Shown: positions 46,725 through 57,140 of the stretch, piece by piece | Position numbering within the stretch: position 1 is the first letter of the stretch | Layout: the number at the start of each line of letters is the position of its first letter | Assembly (NCBI GenBank): GCA_030035585.1 | Contig: CM057482.1 | Coordinates: forward strand, 60,454,828-60,518,827 | Origin: Dugong dugon | Taxonomy: Eukaryota; Chordata; Mammalia; Sirenia; Dugongidae | DNA length: 64,000 nucleotides | Direction: 5' to 3' | Notes under the pieces: model-generated | Seen by the model: only the letters and a program-made list of their open reading frames with translations | Database searches by the model: none | Told to the model about the DNA's origin: nothing | Position numbers and translations under genes: made by a program

Positions 46725-47632
46725 TACATACATGACTGTAGGTGCTCCTCATACATTAATAGACAAAAGAGCACCCAAGGACACAGTCATGGAAATCTCT
46801 TAGACATAATCAAACACTTCCCAGGATCAAGTTCCTAGGCTCAAAGGCGAAGGACTATAGATGCAGGGGACATCTACATCGACTGATACAACATAGTTCA
46901 TAAAGACAATGTTTTGTATCCTACTTTGGTGAGTAGCGTTCAGGGTCTTAAAGCTTGTGAGTGGTCACCTAAGATACAACTATTGGTCTCTTCCCGTCCG
47001 GAGCAAAGAAGAGTGAAGAAAACCAAAGACTCAAGGGAACAATTACTCTAAAGGACTAACGGGCCACATGAACCACAGCCTACACAACCCCAACACCAAA
47101 AGAACTAGATAGTGCCTGGCTACCACTACCAACTGCTCTGACCAGGACCACAACAGAGAGTCCCGGACAGAGCAGGAGAAAAACATAGAACAAAAAATCA
47201 AATTCACAAAAAAGACCAGACTTAGTGGTCTGACAGAGACTGGAGGAACCCCTGAGACTATGGCCCTAAGACGTCCTTCTGACCTGGAACTGAAGCCAAT
47301 CCCAAAGACTACCTTTCAGCCAAACAACAGACAGGCCCATAAAATAAATAACACCTGAGAGGAATGTGCTCCTTAAAACAACAGATTATACGAGATCAAA
47401 AGGGCAATACTTGCCAAAAGCAAAGATGAGAAGGCAGGAAGGGGCAGAAAATCAGAACGAAAGGTAACAAGGAACCCAGGGCAGAAATGCGGAGAGTGCT
47501 GACACACTGCGGGGAATGAAACCAAGACCATGAAACACTTTATGTACGAACTATCGAATGGGAATCTAATTTGCTCTATAAACTTTCACCTAATGCACAA
47601 TAAAATAAATAAATAAATAAATAAATATATGG
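46725..47632 (+). mobile_element. L1 3'UTR with (TAAA)n tail
   Basis: Plus-strand 3'UTR ('cttacacaa'-less subtype) with 'cctactttggtgagtagcgt', 'cagagagtcccggacagagc' and an end 'aatgcacaataaaataaata' continuing as a (TAAA)n tail. It faces the reverse copy at 46039-46715. Confidence 0.88.
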
Positions 47633-47639
47633 CCCCAGC

Positions 47640-48115
47640 AACAGAATGTTGCTAGAAATGTGGATGTTAAATGTGCTTCTGGTGAGGCTTTAAAAGAAAA
47701 TGATGAACATGTGATTTGACAAGGGAAGAAGAGTGATGCTTTCTATGCAGCAGCAAAGAACTTGTTTGAATTATGTTTAAATGTTTGGTGGAAGGTAGTA
47801 CTTGTAAGTGATGAACTTGGATATTTAGCTGAGATGACTTCTAAGCAAGATCTTAAATGGGCCACATAGTTTCTCCTTGACTCTTATAACAAAATGCGAG
47901 AAGAAAGAGATGGACTTAAAAAGGAACTGCAAAATGAAAACAAAACTTAAAAGATCTGGAAAATTCTGTTGTACAAACTTAGGACACGTGTCCTAAAATC
48001 TTCACCAAGGATGTGGCTACACAATCATTTGTTAAAGGGATTAAGCTGGTGACTTATGAATCTAACCAACTACCACAACAGAAAACTCTTCAGCAGGCAT
48101 CTCCTTGTGGTGACG
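47640..48115 (+). pseudogene. Unrecognised coding-like remnant
   Basis: One frame (47645-47950) is open for about 100 codons apart from two stops and reads like coiled-coil protein: SDAFYAAAKNLFELCLNVWW, SDELGYLAEMTSKQDLKWAT, SYNKMREERDGLKKELQNEN. After a one-base loss the sense continues (LKDLENSVVQT, KDVATQSFVKGIKLVTYESN, QLPQQKTLQQASPCGDDEAK) to about 48138. I do not recognise the parent gene. It directly precedes the C18orf21 copy and may be a separate retrocopy or a chimaeric cDNA partner. Confidence 0.55.
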
Positions 48116-48950
48116 ATGAGGCAAAAGCAGTACCTTGAGTCTGTGGCTCGGAAATTACAAGCCCGGGCCAAACCCCCTATTTCCTGTAAGAGAAGGATGG
48201 GAGGGGAAGCAGGAGGAGAGCAGCGAAGAGGCGTTCCTTTACCCCCTCACGAGTCTTTTTCTCTCTTCCAACTGGGCCTACAGTTTGCAAATGATGCTAA
48301 GAACGCTTCTGAAGAAACATGTCCATACTGTTTCCAGTTGCTGATGCTGGATACACTCTCAAATATGCCTCAAACCCAAGCCCAAAGTGACACCCAAAAT
48401 AGAGCAAAAATTGTGAAAAAGTACAGACTTCAAGAGTGTATTACTGATTACTTGTAAAACATGCAATAGAATAGTTAAACATGGTAAAAGTAGAAGCTTT
48501 CTGTCACCATTGAAGGGTAATCCTAGCACTCCTAGAACTAAACCCATCCTGAAGACACCAGCGAGAAGGGCTCTTAAGTTGTGCAAACCTAAATCACGAC
48601 ATGTCTGGTTCCAAGGGCAAAAGCCCTGCTTTGATTTTCAGAACACCGACATCTTGACAGTCAACACCCACTTTCTCTTCCTCAAAGAATATGAGCAAAA
48701 CAAAGAAACATTTCTCTCAACTAAAGACGTTGCTTGTTGTTGTTAGGTGCCCTCGAACTGGTTCTGACTAATAGTGACCCTGTAGGTCAGAGCAGAACCG
48801 CCCCATAGGGTTTCCAAGGAGCAGCTGGTGGATTTGAACTGCCGACCTCTTGGTTAGCAGCAAAGCTCTTAACCAGTATGCCACGAGGATCAGCAAGAAT
48901 CCCAAAAGAATCCAAAGATGGACTTCGGAAATTTCTTGTCTTCTCTGTAA
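48116..48950 (+). pseudogene. C18orf21: C18orf21 retropseudogene, split by AfroSINE
   Basis: Intronless-looking copy of C18orf21 (UPF0711; as I recall, recently described as an RNase MRP subunit, RMP24). It starts MRQKQYLESVARKLQ. It keeps EETCPYCFQLLMLD (about 48310-48352), a zinc-ribbon-like CxxC. Further on are TCK/RIVKHGKSRSF-like residues near 48460, SPLKGNPSTPRTKPILKTP near 48500, and the ending PKMDFGNFLSSL with TAA at 48948-48950. Lesions: a frameshift near 48158; an 86-bp segment (48187-48272) that the protein family lacks, starting GTAAGAG-like but without a matching AG; stops near 48455; and an AfroSINE at 48735-48891. The segment up to 49981 is probably the original 3'UTR. Confidence 0.85.
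48735..48891 (-). mobile_element. AfroSINE inserted in C18orf21 retrocopy
   Basis: Starts (GTT)n 'aggtgccctcgaactggttc' and ends 'cttaaccagtatgccacgag'. The C18orf21 reading resumes immediately afterwards. Confidence 0.92.
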
Positions 48951-49009
48951 AGGATGGATTTTGAAAAGAATAAATGTCTAATGTAATTTTTGAAACTAAA
49001 GCTAATCAG

Positions 49010-49261
49010 TATGTGAGACGCAGTTTTGCCATCCTTGCTTCAGGATCAGACCCTGAAGAAGGACATCACTCTTGGTAAAGTAGGTCGTCAGCGAAAAAGA
49101 GGAAGACCTTCAACGAGATGGATGTGCACAGTGGCTGCAGCAATGGGCTCAAGCATAACAATGACTGTGAGGATGGCATAGGACTGGGCGGTGTTTCGTT
49201 CCATCGTACACAGGGTTGCTATGAGTCAGAACTGACTTGATGGCACCTAAAAACAACAACA
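49010..49261 (+). mobile_element. RTE 3' fragment in retrocopy 3'UTR
   Basis: 5'-truncated RTE ('gaaaaagaggaagaccttca', 'tgggctcaagcataacaatg') ending 'aaaaacaacaaca'. It is flanked by AAAGCTAATCAG (48998-49009) and AAAGCTCATCAG (49262-49273), an 11/12 target duplication. Confidence 0.9.
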
Positions 49262-49273
49262 AAAGCTCATCAG

Positions 49274-49967
49274 AAAGACAATATTTTTAAATTTTATTTG
49301 TTCTTTGAATACATGAAGAGTAAGTCCAAGAGCAACGTCTTCTTGGTACCCTTCAGTGTTTATGGGGAAAACACCTCATTGGAATGAATAACTGAAACCT
49401 GCTTACCTCCCACTCAGTTTAAAAATATGTAAGTTCCTTGGAAACATAAAGACATATACAGATATAGAGTGGTATTCTTATATTTCTCTCTCTTAATTAG
49501 AAGTTTTCATTATTTATTTATGTCATTTTCTTTCTAAGGAAATTAAGACCTTTTTGAGAGGGTCTAGGAACCTGTGAAGATTTCTTCTGGGCATCCATAA
49601 CCTTATTGCTAATTCAGAAAAAGGATCAAGTGTATGTCTCCTTATGTTCCCACAATCATCTGTATAACTATATTAATAAGATCTGAACATTATTCCTAGT
49701 ATAAAAGTAAATATCTGGGACATTCTTGATTATATATGATTTAATAAGGGATGGAAATTTTCATTTTTTACAATCTTCTATTGTTCCTATAGTAATATTT
49801 CACCTTAAGTGACATTTTAATTAGCTCTGGTGAAGACTTATTTCTAGGTCTAAAAATTACATCAGAACACAACATAGTAACAGTTTAGCTGTTCTTAAAT
49901 CTTTTTTGGAACATAGATACACTTTTTTTTAAAATGAGAAGCTAAAGTTGTATTCAACCTATCTTTT
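49274..49967. other. No gene; probable remaining 3'UTR of retrocopy
   Basis: AT-rich and non-repetitive, continuous with the sequence before the RTE insertion. May be C18orf21 3'UTR or MaLR internal flank. Confidence 0.35.
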
Positions 49968-49981
49968 AAAAAGCTCTTTAA

Positions 49982-50565
49982 GACCAGATTTACTGGCCTA
50001 AAGGAGACTGGAGAAACCTCAAGAGTATGGCCCCCAGACACCCTTTCAGCTCAGAGGTGAAGTTACCTTCGAGGTTCACTGTTCAGCCCGGGAGTGGACA
50101 GCCCAGTAAAACTAAATGAGACTAATGAGGTACAGGAGTCCAGTGACAAGGGCCAGAAAGCAGAGGGGGAGTAGGAAGCTGATGATAAGGAACACAAGTT
50201 GAGTAAGGATAATGTTGATGTGTTGTGAGATTGTTAACCATTGTTATCGGGCAACATTTGTAGTAACTGTTAAATGGGAGGCTATTTTGTCCTGTAAGCC
50301 TTCATCTTGGGTGAGAATGGCAGCACAATTGGAAGAGCATAGTCAATGTCACTTAAATGCGTACGTAAAAAGTTTTGAAATGGTGTATCTTTGGCTATGT
50401 GTATTTTCACCAAAAAAAAAAAAAAAAAAAAAAAAGCTGAGAATTCAGAGGGTTAAAATGTTGTGGGGTTGTTAACCAAAGTCATAAAACAGCATGTGTA
50501 CTACTGTTACATGAGAAACTGTTTGTTCTGTAAGCCTTCACCTGAAGTACAATAAAATATTTAAA
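49982..50565 (+). mobile_element. 3' end of the HAL1-like family, 5'-truncated
   Basis: Same 3'UTR type as 33760-34470: 'accagatttactggcctaaa', the terminal module twice (about 50195-50310 and 50452-50555), and between them the older L1-like end plus a pure A-run (50412-50435). A perfect 14-bp duplication flanks it: AAAAAGCTCTTTAA at 49968-49981 and 50566-50579. Confidence 0.9.
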
Positions 50566-51861
50566 AAAAAGCTCTTTAAATAAATGATTTAGATTCTTTG
50601 AACTAAAGAAACAAACAAACAAACAAAAAAAAACAACCCATCAGCTTAGACTGAAGGGACAGAGAAAGAACGAAAGGAAAGAATACTGCCTCTTGGAATT
50701 CTACAGGCAGGAAACAGGCCAAAGGAGCTACATGTGTTGTCCTCCAAGAAAAGGAAAGGACCATCCCTGGAGCAATTCAAAGATGAGCAGAACTGTTGGA
50801 AGGCGCACTGGAAGGAAGCAGGGCTGCCTTGGTTTCAAAGAGTGGAGTCATGGTATTCTAGGTTTAGAAGAGTCAGATCTTCACCAATTTGGTTCTGGGG
50901 TATGGGCCTGACATTCGCAAGTGTCAGGAGCCACCCAAAGCTGAGGGAGCAGAGTCGCCGTCCCAGTGGGCCTGGAAGGCGGAGCTGAATTCCATGGCTG
51001 AGGAGCCTCCACCCAGAATCCAGAGAGCATGGCCAACACCCAGAGTCTGGAGGGCAAGGTCACTGTCCAGATGGTCCCAAAGAACAAAGGATTATTTTCA
51101 AGCCTTGAGAGCTAATGTAAACTGTTCTGCTGGGTTTTGAACTTGCTTGGTGCCTGTTTTCCCTTCTTTCCCTCTAATTTCTCCCATCTGTAATGAAAAT
51201 ATCTACCTTGTGCCTGTTCCACTACTGTATCTTGGAAACAGATAACTTGTAGTCTAGATTTCACAGGTTCAAGATGAAGAGGAATTTTGCCCCAGGATGG
51301 ACTATGCCTAAAGTCTCACCCATATTTGATTTAGATGATTCGTTAGATGAGATTTTGGACTTGGAGGTGATTTAAGACTTTTGGGATGATGTGACGGAGG
51401 TGAACGTATTTTTCATGTTGCAAGGATGTGAATTTTGGGGGGCCAAAGGGTGGTAAGTTATGGATTGAACTGTGTTCCCCCAAAATATGTGTTGTAAATC
51501 CTAGCCTCTGTGCCTGTGGTTATAATCTCATTTGGGAATGGGTTTTGTCTTTGTTATGTAAATGTGGCAGGATTAGTGCAGGATGCAATTTGAGTCAATC
51601 TCTTTTGAGATATAAAAGAGACTAAACAAGCAAGGTAGCAGGCACAGATGGGGGAAGAGAGATGCCAAGCCACATGAAGATCACCCAAGGAGCAGAAGCT
51701 CAAAGAGACTAGGAACTTCCACCAGAGCTAGCAGAGAGAAAGCCTTCCCCCAGAGCCTGCAACGTGAATTCAAACTTTCAGCCTCCTAAACTGTGAAAAA
51801 TGTTTGTTAAAGCCACCCACTTGTGGTATTTATGTCACAGCAGCACTAGATAACTAAAAGA

Positions 51862-52184
51862 AGGCACTTTTACACCAATGTTCACAGGAGCACTATTCAT
51901 AATAGCTAAAAAGTGGAAACAATTGAAATTCCCATCAACAGATGCAGGAATAAACAAAATGTAGTATATCCATATGATGGAATATTATTCAGTCATTAAA
52001 AAGAAATGAAGTTTTCATAAATGCTACAATATGGAGGAACCTTAAAAATACCATGCCAAGTGAACTAAGTCAGACACAAAAGGACAAACATCGTACGATG
52101 CCACTTATATGAAATATCTGGAATAGGCAAGCATATAGAGACCGAAGTTTATTAGTGGTTACCAGGGGCTGAAGGGAGGGAAGA
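51862..52184 (+). mobile_element. Continuation of the older host L1
   Basis: Resumes the L1 ORF2/3'UTR broken at 40497: 'caccaatgttcacaggagca', 'aaaagtggaaacaattgaaa', 'gtggttaccaggggctgaag'. Confidence 0.85.
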
Positions 52185-52264
52185 GGAGTTCATGCTTAAG
52201 AGGAACCACTAGCCTTTCCATTAGCTAGCAGCCAAGTGCGTAACCACTGAGTCACCAGGGCTCC
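52185..52264 (-). mobile_element. AfroSINE head fragment, reverse
   Basis: Reversed head ending 'aaccactgagtcaccagggc' then 'tcct'. Only the tRNA-like 5' part remains. Confidence 0.75.
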
Positions 52265-52300
52265 TCTTTCTTACACATGCCTCCTATCTTGCCCTCATTC

Positions 52301-52569
52301 TTAGTATCTGCTGTTCTGACACCGGAAATATGCACGGCTTTTACTCCACGAAGCCTTCAACCTACTAAGAAGTGTGGTTCTTTGGTAGCAAAAACTGTGG
52401 TTGAATCGTCAGCATCCAATCCTGCACAGATCCTGTCTCAGCAACTTTAAGACCTTGGATGCGTGTGTGATCTCCATAAATCCCTTATTGCCTATATTAA
52501 GCTTGTTCGGCCACATCACATTTTACCTGCAGACCAACTAGAGTTGACCACATTGTTTTTCACACAATC
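52301..52569 (+). pseudogene. Unrecognised coding-like remnant, about 88 codons
   Basis: One frame runs from about 52305 to a TGA at about 52573 with a single internal TAA near 52448. Its composition is protein-like: VLTPEICTAFTPRSLQPTKK, KTVVESSASNPAQILSQQL, then, after the stop, DLHKSLIAYIKLVRPHHILP and ADQLELTTLFF. I do not recognise the parent. No exon-intron structure or poly-A tail defines it. Chance is possible but 88 sense-like codons with one stop in AT-rich repeat DNA is unusual. Confidence 0.4.
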
Positions 52570-52679
52570 ATGATGAAAATGTCTGCTTTACAGCCAAAGA
52601 AATTCCATGAAATGTGCCGCTAAATATTTTCCTCTTGAATTTTAGATAAATATGGTACTAAATGCATCTAAGCGCCCCG

Positions 52680-52805
52680 CTGCTAACCAGAAGTTTGTCA
52701 GTTTGAATCCACCAGATGCTCCTTGGAAACTCTATGGGGCAGTTCTACTCTGTCCTATAGAGTCGCTATAAGTCCGAAGCGACTTGATGGCAATGGGCTT
52801 TTTTT
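52680..52805 (+). mobile_element. AfroSINE, head shortened
   Basis: 'gctgctaaccagaagtttgt', 'ctatggggcagttctactct', tail 'agtccgaagcgacttgatgg' and a T-run. Confidence 0.88.
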
Positions 52806-53189
52806 TAAATGCACCTACTAGTTTCAACTCCTGTTTCTAAATTCTTCATCTGCCTTAAATACCTATAACCATTAAATTAGGGAAGAATATATATTCCTCA
52901 CCATAATCTTACTTTTTGTATGACCAGCAACACTCAACAAAAGTGCTGTCTGATGAAGCACAGAAAACAAAAGGCAGCATTTTGAGCGGGGCATTGGACA
53001 GGGTGGGAGCACGGCATTTAGACTAAAGGTAACTACCCTGAGCTTCCAAGAGCTTCCCGACTCTGCATTTCTCACTAACTCCCAGGGGAAGTCGACACTG
53101 ATCTGAGAACCACACTTCTGCTCAGCGGGATTCCCACAATTTTACTTGTTAATGCACCAAGAAACACAGGGCTAGCCTATCTATTCGGC

Positions 53190-53560
53190 CGTACCGACCC
53201 TGGCTGTACAGAAAGCAGCTCCGCCCCGGGGGGCCGGGATCTCGGAGGCGGCAGGAGAGCGGCGGCGGCGGGAGGCCCGACACAGCCCGGCTACAGGAAG
53301 TCCCGCGGCTCTGGGAGGGCAGAGAGGCCAAGAGTGCGCAGAAGAGCAGGAGCAGAGCCCTAAGCCCCGTGGGCTGTACCTGCCTATGGACCAGTTTGGA
53401 CGCCTACAGATTCAAAGCCTATCTCACACCTCAGCTTCCGACCAAACAGAGCGACTGACACGTCCACTCGCACTTCCGCTTCCGGTTTCCGGATTCTCTG
53501 TGCCTCACTGGAGGGGTTCCGTGCGCGGACTCGAAGGGTTCCACCTAGTGACCGTTGGTT
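53190..53560. promoter_or_regulatory. CpG-rich, promoter-like segment
   Basis: GC-rich with many CpG sites against an AT-rich background ('ggaggcggcaggagagcggc', 'cccgcggctctgggaggg'). A cluster of ETS-type GGAA/TTCC motifs lies near 53466-53492 ('cacttccgcttccggtttcc'). Such clusters mark TATA-less housekeeping and KRAB-ZNF promoters. No exon with a following gene is recognised on either strand, so its use is inference. Confidence 0.5.
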
Positions 53561-54009
53561 TCAGTGCCTTCCGTTTGGACTTGGGGGTCTGTCCACAGCT
53601 GTCTGTATTTCCTCTACAGAAAAAAGCCTAGGCTTTCTTAAACGCGTATATAAGCTCAAATGCGGATTTCAGTAGTCAAAAATTTCTTAATACCCTTGGA
53701 GAGCAGAGGAAGTTGGTATTTGCTATATTTGGCCATTTGAAAAACTTTTTAGCATGTACTTTGGAGAAATAATTTGTTTTTTCCTTCTAAATATTTGTCT
53801 ATCTTTAGAATTGTTGAATTCTTTAACTTGGCTTCTGTTCCATGGTTTGTCGTCTCTTGCATATCAGGTATCTCTCCGTAGCAGCAGGTCACCAACTCTG
53901 CAAACCTGGTTTGATCTTTCCAAGAGCTGAGGACACTTAAGACAGGCGTTTTCCAGGATGAGAGGCAGGAAGATACCAGTTGTTCTGAGCAACAGTAGGT
54001 AAAAGGTGA

Positions 54010-54345
54010 GGTACCCATATAATAAAGTGCATAATGTGTACTAATCTTAAGTGTACAACGTCGTGAATTTTTAGATCTGGATATACACTCATATAACCCC
54101 CTCTTGACATCAAGTTACAGAAATTTTCCAGCACACAAGAAGATTCCCTCGTGCCCTTTTCCCAGTTGATATACACCCCAGTAGTAACCAGTGTTCTGAC
54201 TACTATTGCTGGAGATAAGATTTGCCTATTCTTGGACTTCGTATAATCGGAATCACGCTTTATGAAGTGCATTGTCTGACTTCATCGAGCCAACATAATG
54301 ATTGTCAGATTTTGTCTATGTTGTTGCATATAGCAGTAATTTGTT
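54010..54345 (-). mobile_element. Old L1 3'UTR, reverse
   Basis: 'aagtgtacaacgtcgtgaat', 'agatttgcctattcttggac', 'tcggaatcacgctttatgaa' are the reversed wording of an old mammalian L1 3' end. Confidence 0.65.
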
Positions 54346-54559
54346 TGTTTGTTTGTTTTGTTGTTGTTGTTACTGTGTTTTATTCCAATGGATAAATATA
54401 TCACAACATTTATTATTCATTTATTTATTCATTTTATTTCATTGTTAATGCTCCTAGCATGGGGTCTATCTTGTTTAGTATTTAATGATCACTTAGAAAC
54501 AATGTATCTTCTGCTGTTGTTGGTTGCAGTTTTCACTAAAAGTCAATTAGGTCAAGATA

Positions 54560-54790
54560 ATTGATGGTTTGGTTCAGGCCTTCTATATACTGACTTCCAC
54601 ATCCTTGTGATTTATTTCTGCTTCACCTTTCATTATTCCTTCATATATGTTGAAGTTCTGTTGTTATGTGTATACACATTTCAGATTGTTATGTCTTCTT
54701 GTTGAATTTCCCCTTTATCATTTTGCAATGTCCTTCTTTATCTCTGCTAATTTTCATTCCAGCCTTCCCCCTCCTTACTAAATATAAGGA
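54560..54790 (-). mobile_element. Old L1 fragment, reverse
   Basis: T-rich wording 'ttatcattttgcaatgtcct' and 'tctttatctctgctaatttt' resembles reversed old L1 sequence. Strongly diverged. Confidence 0.45.
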
Positions 54791-56928
54791 TCTTTGTCTG
54801 ACGGTGAGAAGCTTGGTTCCCATTATGGGCAATTTATCTATGTATTTGCTTAACCCTGGTACACGTGTAATTTCACAATTGCTAAACAATTGTGCTCTGA
54901 GTAACAAATGTACCAAATAAAGCAATATTTCTTTGCATTTCTTCTTGTATTTAGCCTAGTTTCCAGAAAAACATGGTCCCTAAAGGTCTTTAGTTTAGCT
55001 CCTTTTTCCCTCACACTGTCAGGGAGATTATGCCATACATGTGTAATAGAGTTAGATTCATTTGTCACATTTTGCTTCCCACTCTGGGATATGTAAATAC
55101 CCTAGATGATTTTTACAAATTTGTATATAGCATAGTCGACTCTTTGTCATGTATAATTCCATGATTTTGGGAATTTTGGGAATTCATCATGTTTGGATAT
55201 GTTTTACCATTCATTTCAAAATTCAATTTACTTCTGCCATGTAAAAATACACAAGAAATATGTGCAAAATAATGATTCCAGAGAATTAATGAATAGGATA
55301 TAATAGAAAGAGAGTATCATTATTATGCAATTCTTACTGGATTGAGGAGTTAGTGGGGAACAGGTTATATTAATTTGATTAGATAAAAGTAATTCTGGTT
55401 CCATTAGCATCATGTTGAGTTATGCTAAAACCTCTCTCACCTTGCAGATTCTTCCCGATACGATACCACCAGGGCCCACCAATCCCATGAGTCCTTGATG
55501 ACAAATCCTCTGTCTCCTCCCATTCTTGATGACACTGGGAGTATTTACTCCACATCTCTCTCTAACAGAACACTATTCTACCAACCAAAGACAACAGGAA
55601 CATTTTCTTCAACGTGTCTTCAATGTGTGCACCCAGGTTCAGTGGCAACACACCTCTCTGAGGTGAAGTGAAGGATCAAGGTGCAGACTCTACGGAGGTG
55701 CAGGAAATAGGACTACAATTTCTCACAAGGAGAAGCCCCAGAAACCTTTACTATGTACATCAACTAGTGCCCAAGGGGCTCCAGTGATTCCTGAACAGAA
55801 TAGAAGGAAGATGATGCAGCACAGAGCAGCTGTGTTTGGGAAAGCTTTTGCTTGGGAATACTGTAGGGATGATGTGTGTGTGTGTGTGTGTGGTAAAAAA
55901 TAGGATTAGGCACACTCACAGAAAGACACTAGGAGAGAACACACACCGTGGCCTACCATGAGTGTGGATGATTTGAATTGAGGTGGAACCAGGCACAAGT
56001 CCCTCAGTAATCAGCAAGTGCTGGGACCAGGGTGGGTTGATTGCTATCACCGACCAGCAAGCGCAGCTCAGGTTAGCCCCCACTATCTGTTTCTCCTCAT
56101 CTATGGAAGTGGTCTCCCTGATCTGGAGAAAGGTTGATTGTTAGGCAACATCTAAGGATATCATCACTGCTCATTAAGAATGGAGACAGTTCTTCCATCT
56201 CTCCTATTTATCTCCCCACTCCCCCCACTGCTTCATTCACATTTTGACTGCATAGACACAGACCTCATGTATCTGGCATCTCAACATCGTTCTCCAAAGT
56301 CCTCACACCCAATAAGAGGTTCCTCCTTCTTATCTGGTTGAGTCCCTAAAAGACTCTTTCCTGTATTCTCTATCCCTCAATCACAAACCATCTCATCCCA
56401 GGGAAAGTCCTGTAGGAATTGTTGAGATATTGGGACATGAGGGTTAGGGCATATTGGGAGGAGCTCTCATCTGGAGTTAAGTCAAACTGTGTGTGTCCTT
56501 TGGCCCAAGGTGAGGGTAAAAATCAAGAACAACATGGTGTTCCAGTCTTGTGGGAAGGGGACACTGGGTTATTGTTGGAACACCTGGCTCTCTTTCTGTC
56601 CCACAACTCATCCACCACCCAACCAGATCCCCACAAACAACAGAAACTAGAGCAGGATCCCAGCACAAACAAGGCACTTTTCCTGCTTTTCCTTAAGAGC
56701 CCCGTGGTACAAAACAAGTGTCCATTCCAACAAATCATGAAAGGAGTGGATGCTTTCTTTGGAATGTCTGGGACTGCATCCTTATTTCTGGTGGGCAGAT
56801 GTCCTGCAGCTGGTCTGTGCTGGAATTGGCTTTCTCCAGGTCACACTCTTAACCCCCAAGGGAATCCTGCATGACCAGGACCCTCACCTTCCACCATACA
56901 CTGCTCTCTCCACAGATGCAGAACCATA
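54791..56928. other. No gene recognised; (TG)n at 55873-55892
   Basis: Contains a (TG)10 run at 55873-55892. The 151-codon open frame at 56419-56874 has no homology I recognise, and its residue use is not clearly protein-like, so I do not call it. Confidence 0.4.
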
Positions 56929-57052
56929 TACCATAATCAATTAGTGATGCTTGTCACAGTCATAGGATGGGGGAGCAGCAACATGCATATGCCATGATCA
57001 ATTAACAGCGTCTGTCCCAATCATTAGATGGGGAAGCAGCAACATGCATACT
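56929..57052 (+). repeat. Two-copy tandem repeat, about 62-bp unit
   Basis: Both units carry 'atcaatta' then a TAGGATGG/TAGATGG motif and end 'agcagcaacatgcata'. The units differ at about a dozen positions. Confidence 0.8.
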
Positions 57053-57140
57053 CAGTTTTTGACATCTTTGAGCAAGACTTGGTCACACTCCCAGGCAAAC
57101 ACTTCCCACTGACCCTTTTAGTCAAATTGTTAAGATTCAA

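Larger units (their letters stand above)
40498..51861 (+). mobile_element. MaLR provirus inflated by nested insertions
   Basis: The 5' LTR is 40498-40909 and the 3' LTR 51456-51861, both of one subfamily ('caagcaagctagcaagcaga' and 'caagcaaggtagcaggcaca'). Internal sequence starts at 40910 ('gaatttggtaccaagagtgg'), shows again at about 41400-41540 and at about 50640-51455. Flanking 5-mers are AGGTA (40493-40497) and AGGCA (51862-51866), one transition apart. Across the element the host L1 is continuous ('ctcaaacaggta' then 'cttttacaccaatgttcac'). Everything else between the LTRs was added later. No gag-like frame survives. Confidence 0.85.

Noticed and set aside
46039-47632. Single L1 with 5' inversion by twin priming
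   Set aside because: Both arms cover the same 3'UTR region up to the element end, which twin priming does not produce.
56419-56874. 151-codon plus-strand open frame
   Set aside because: No recognisable domain, no splice or promoter context, and other frames overlap it. Likely chance.
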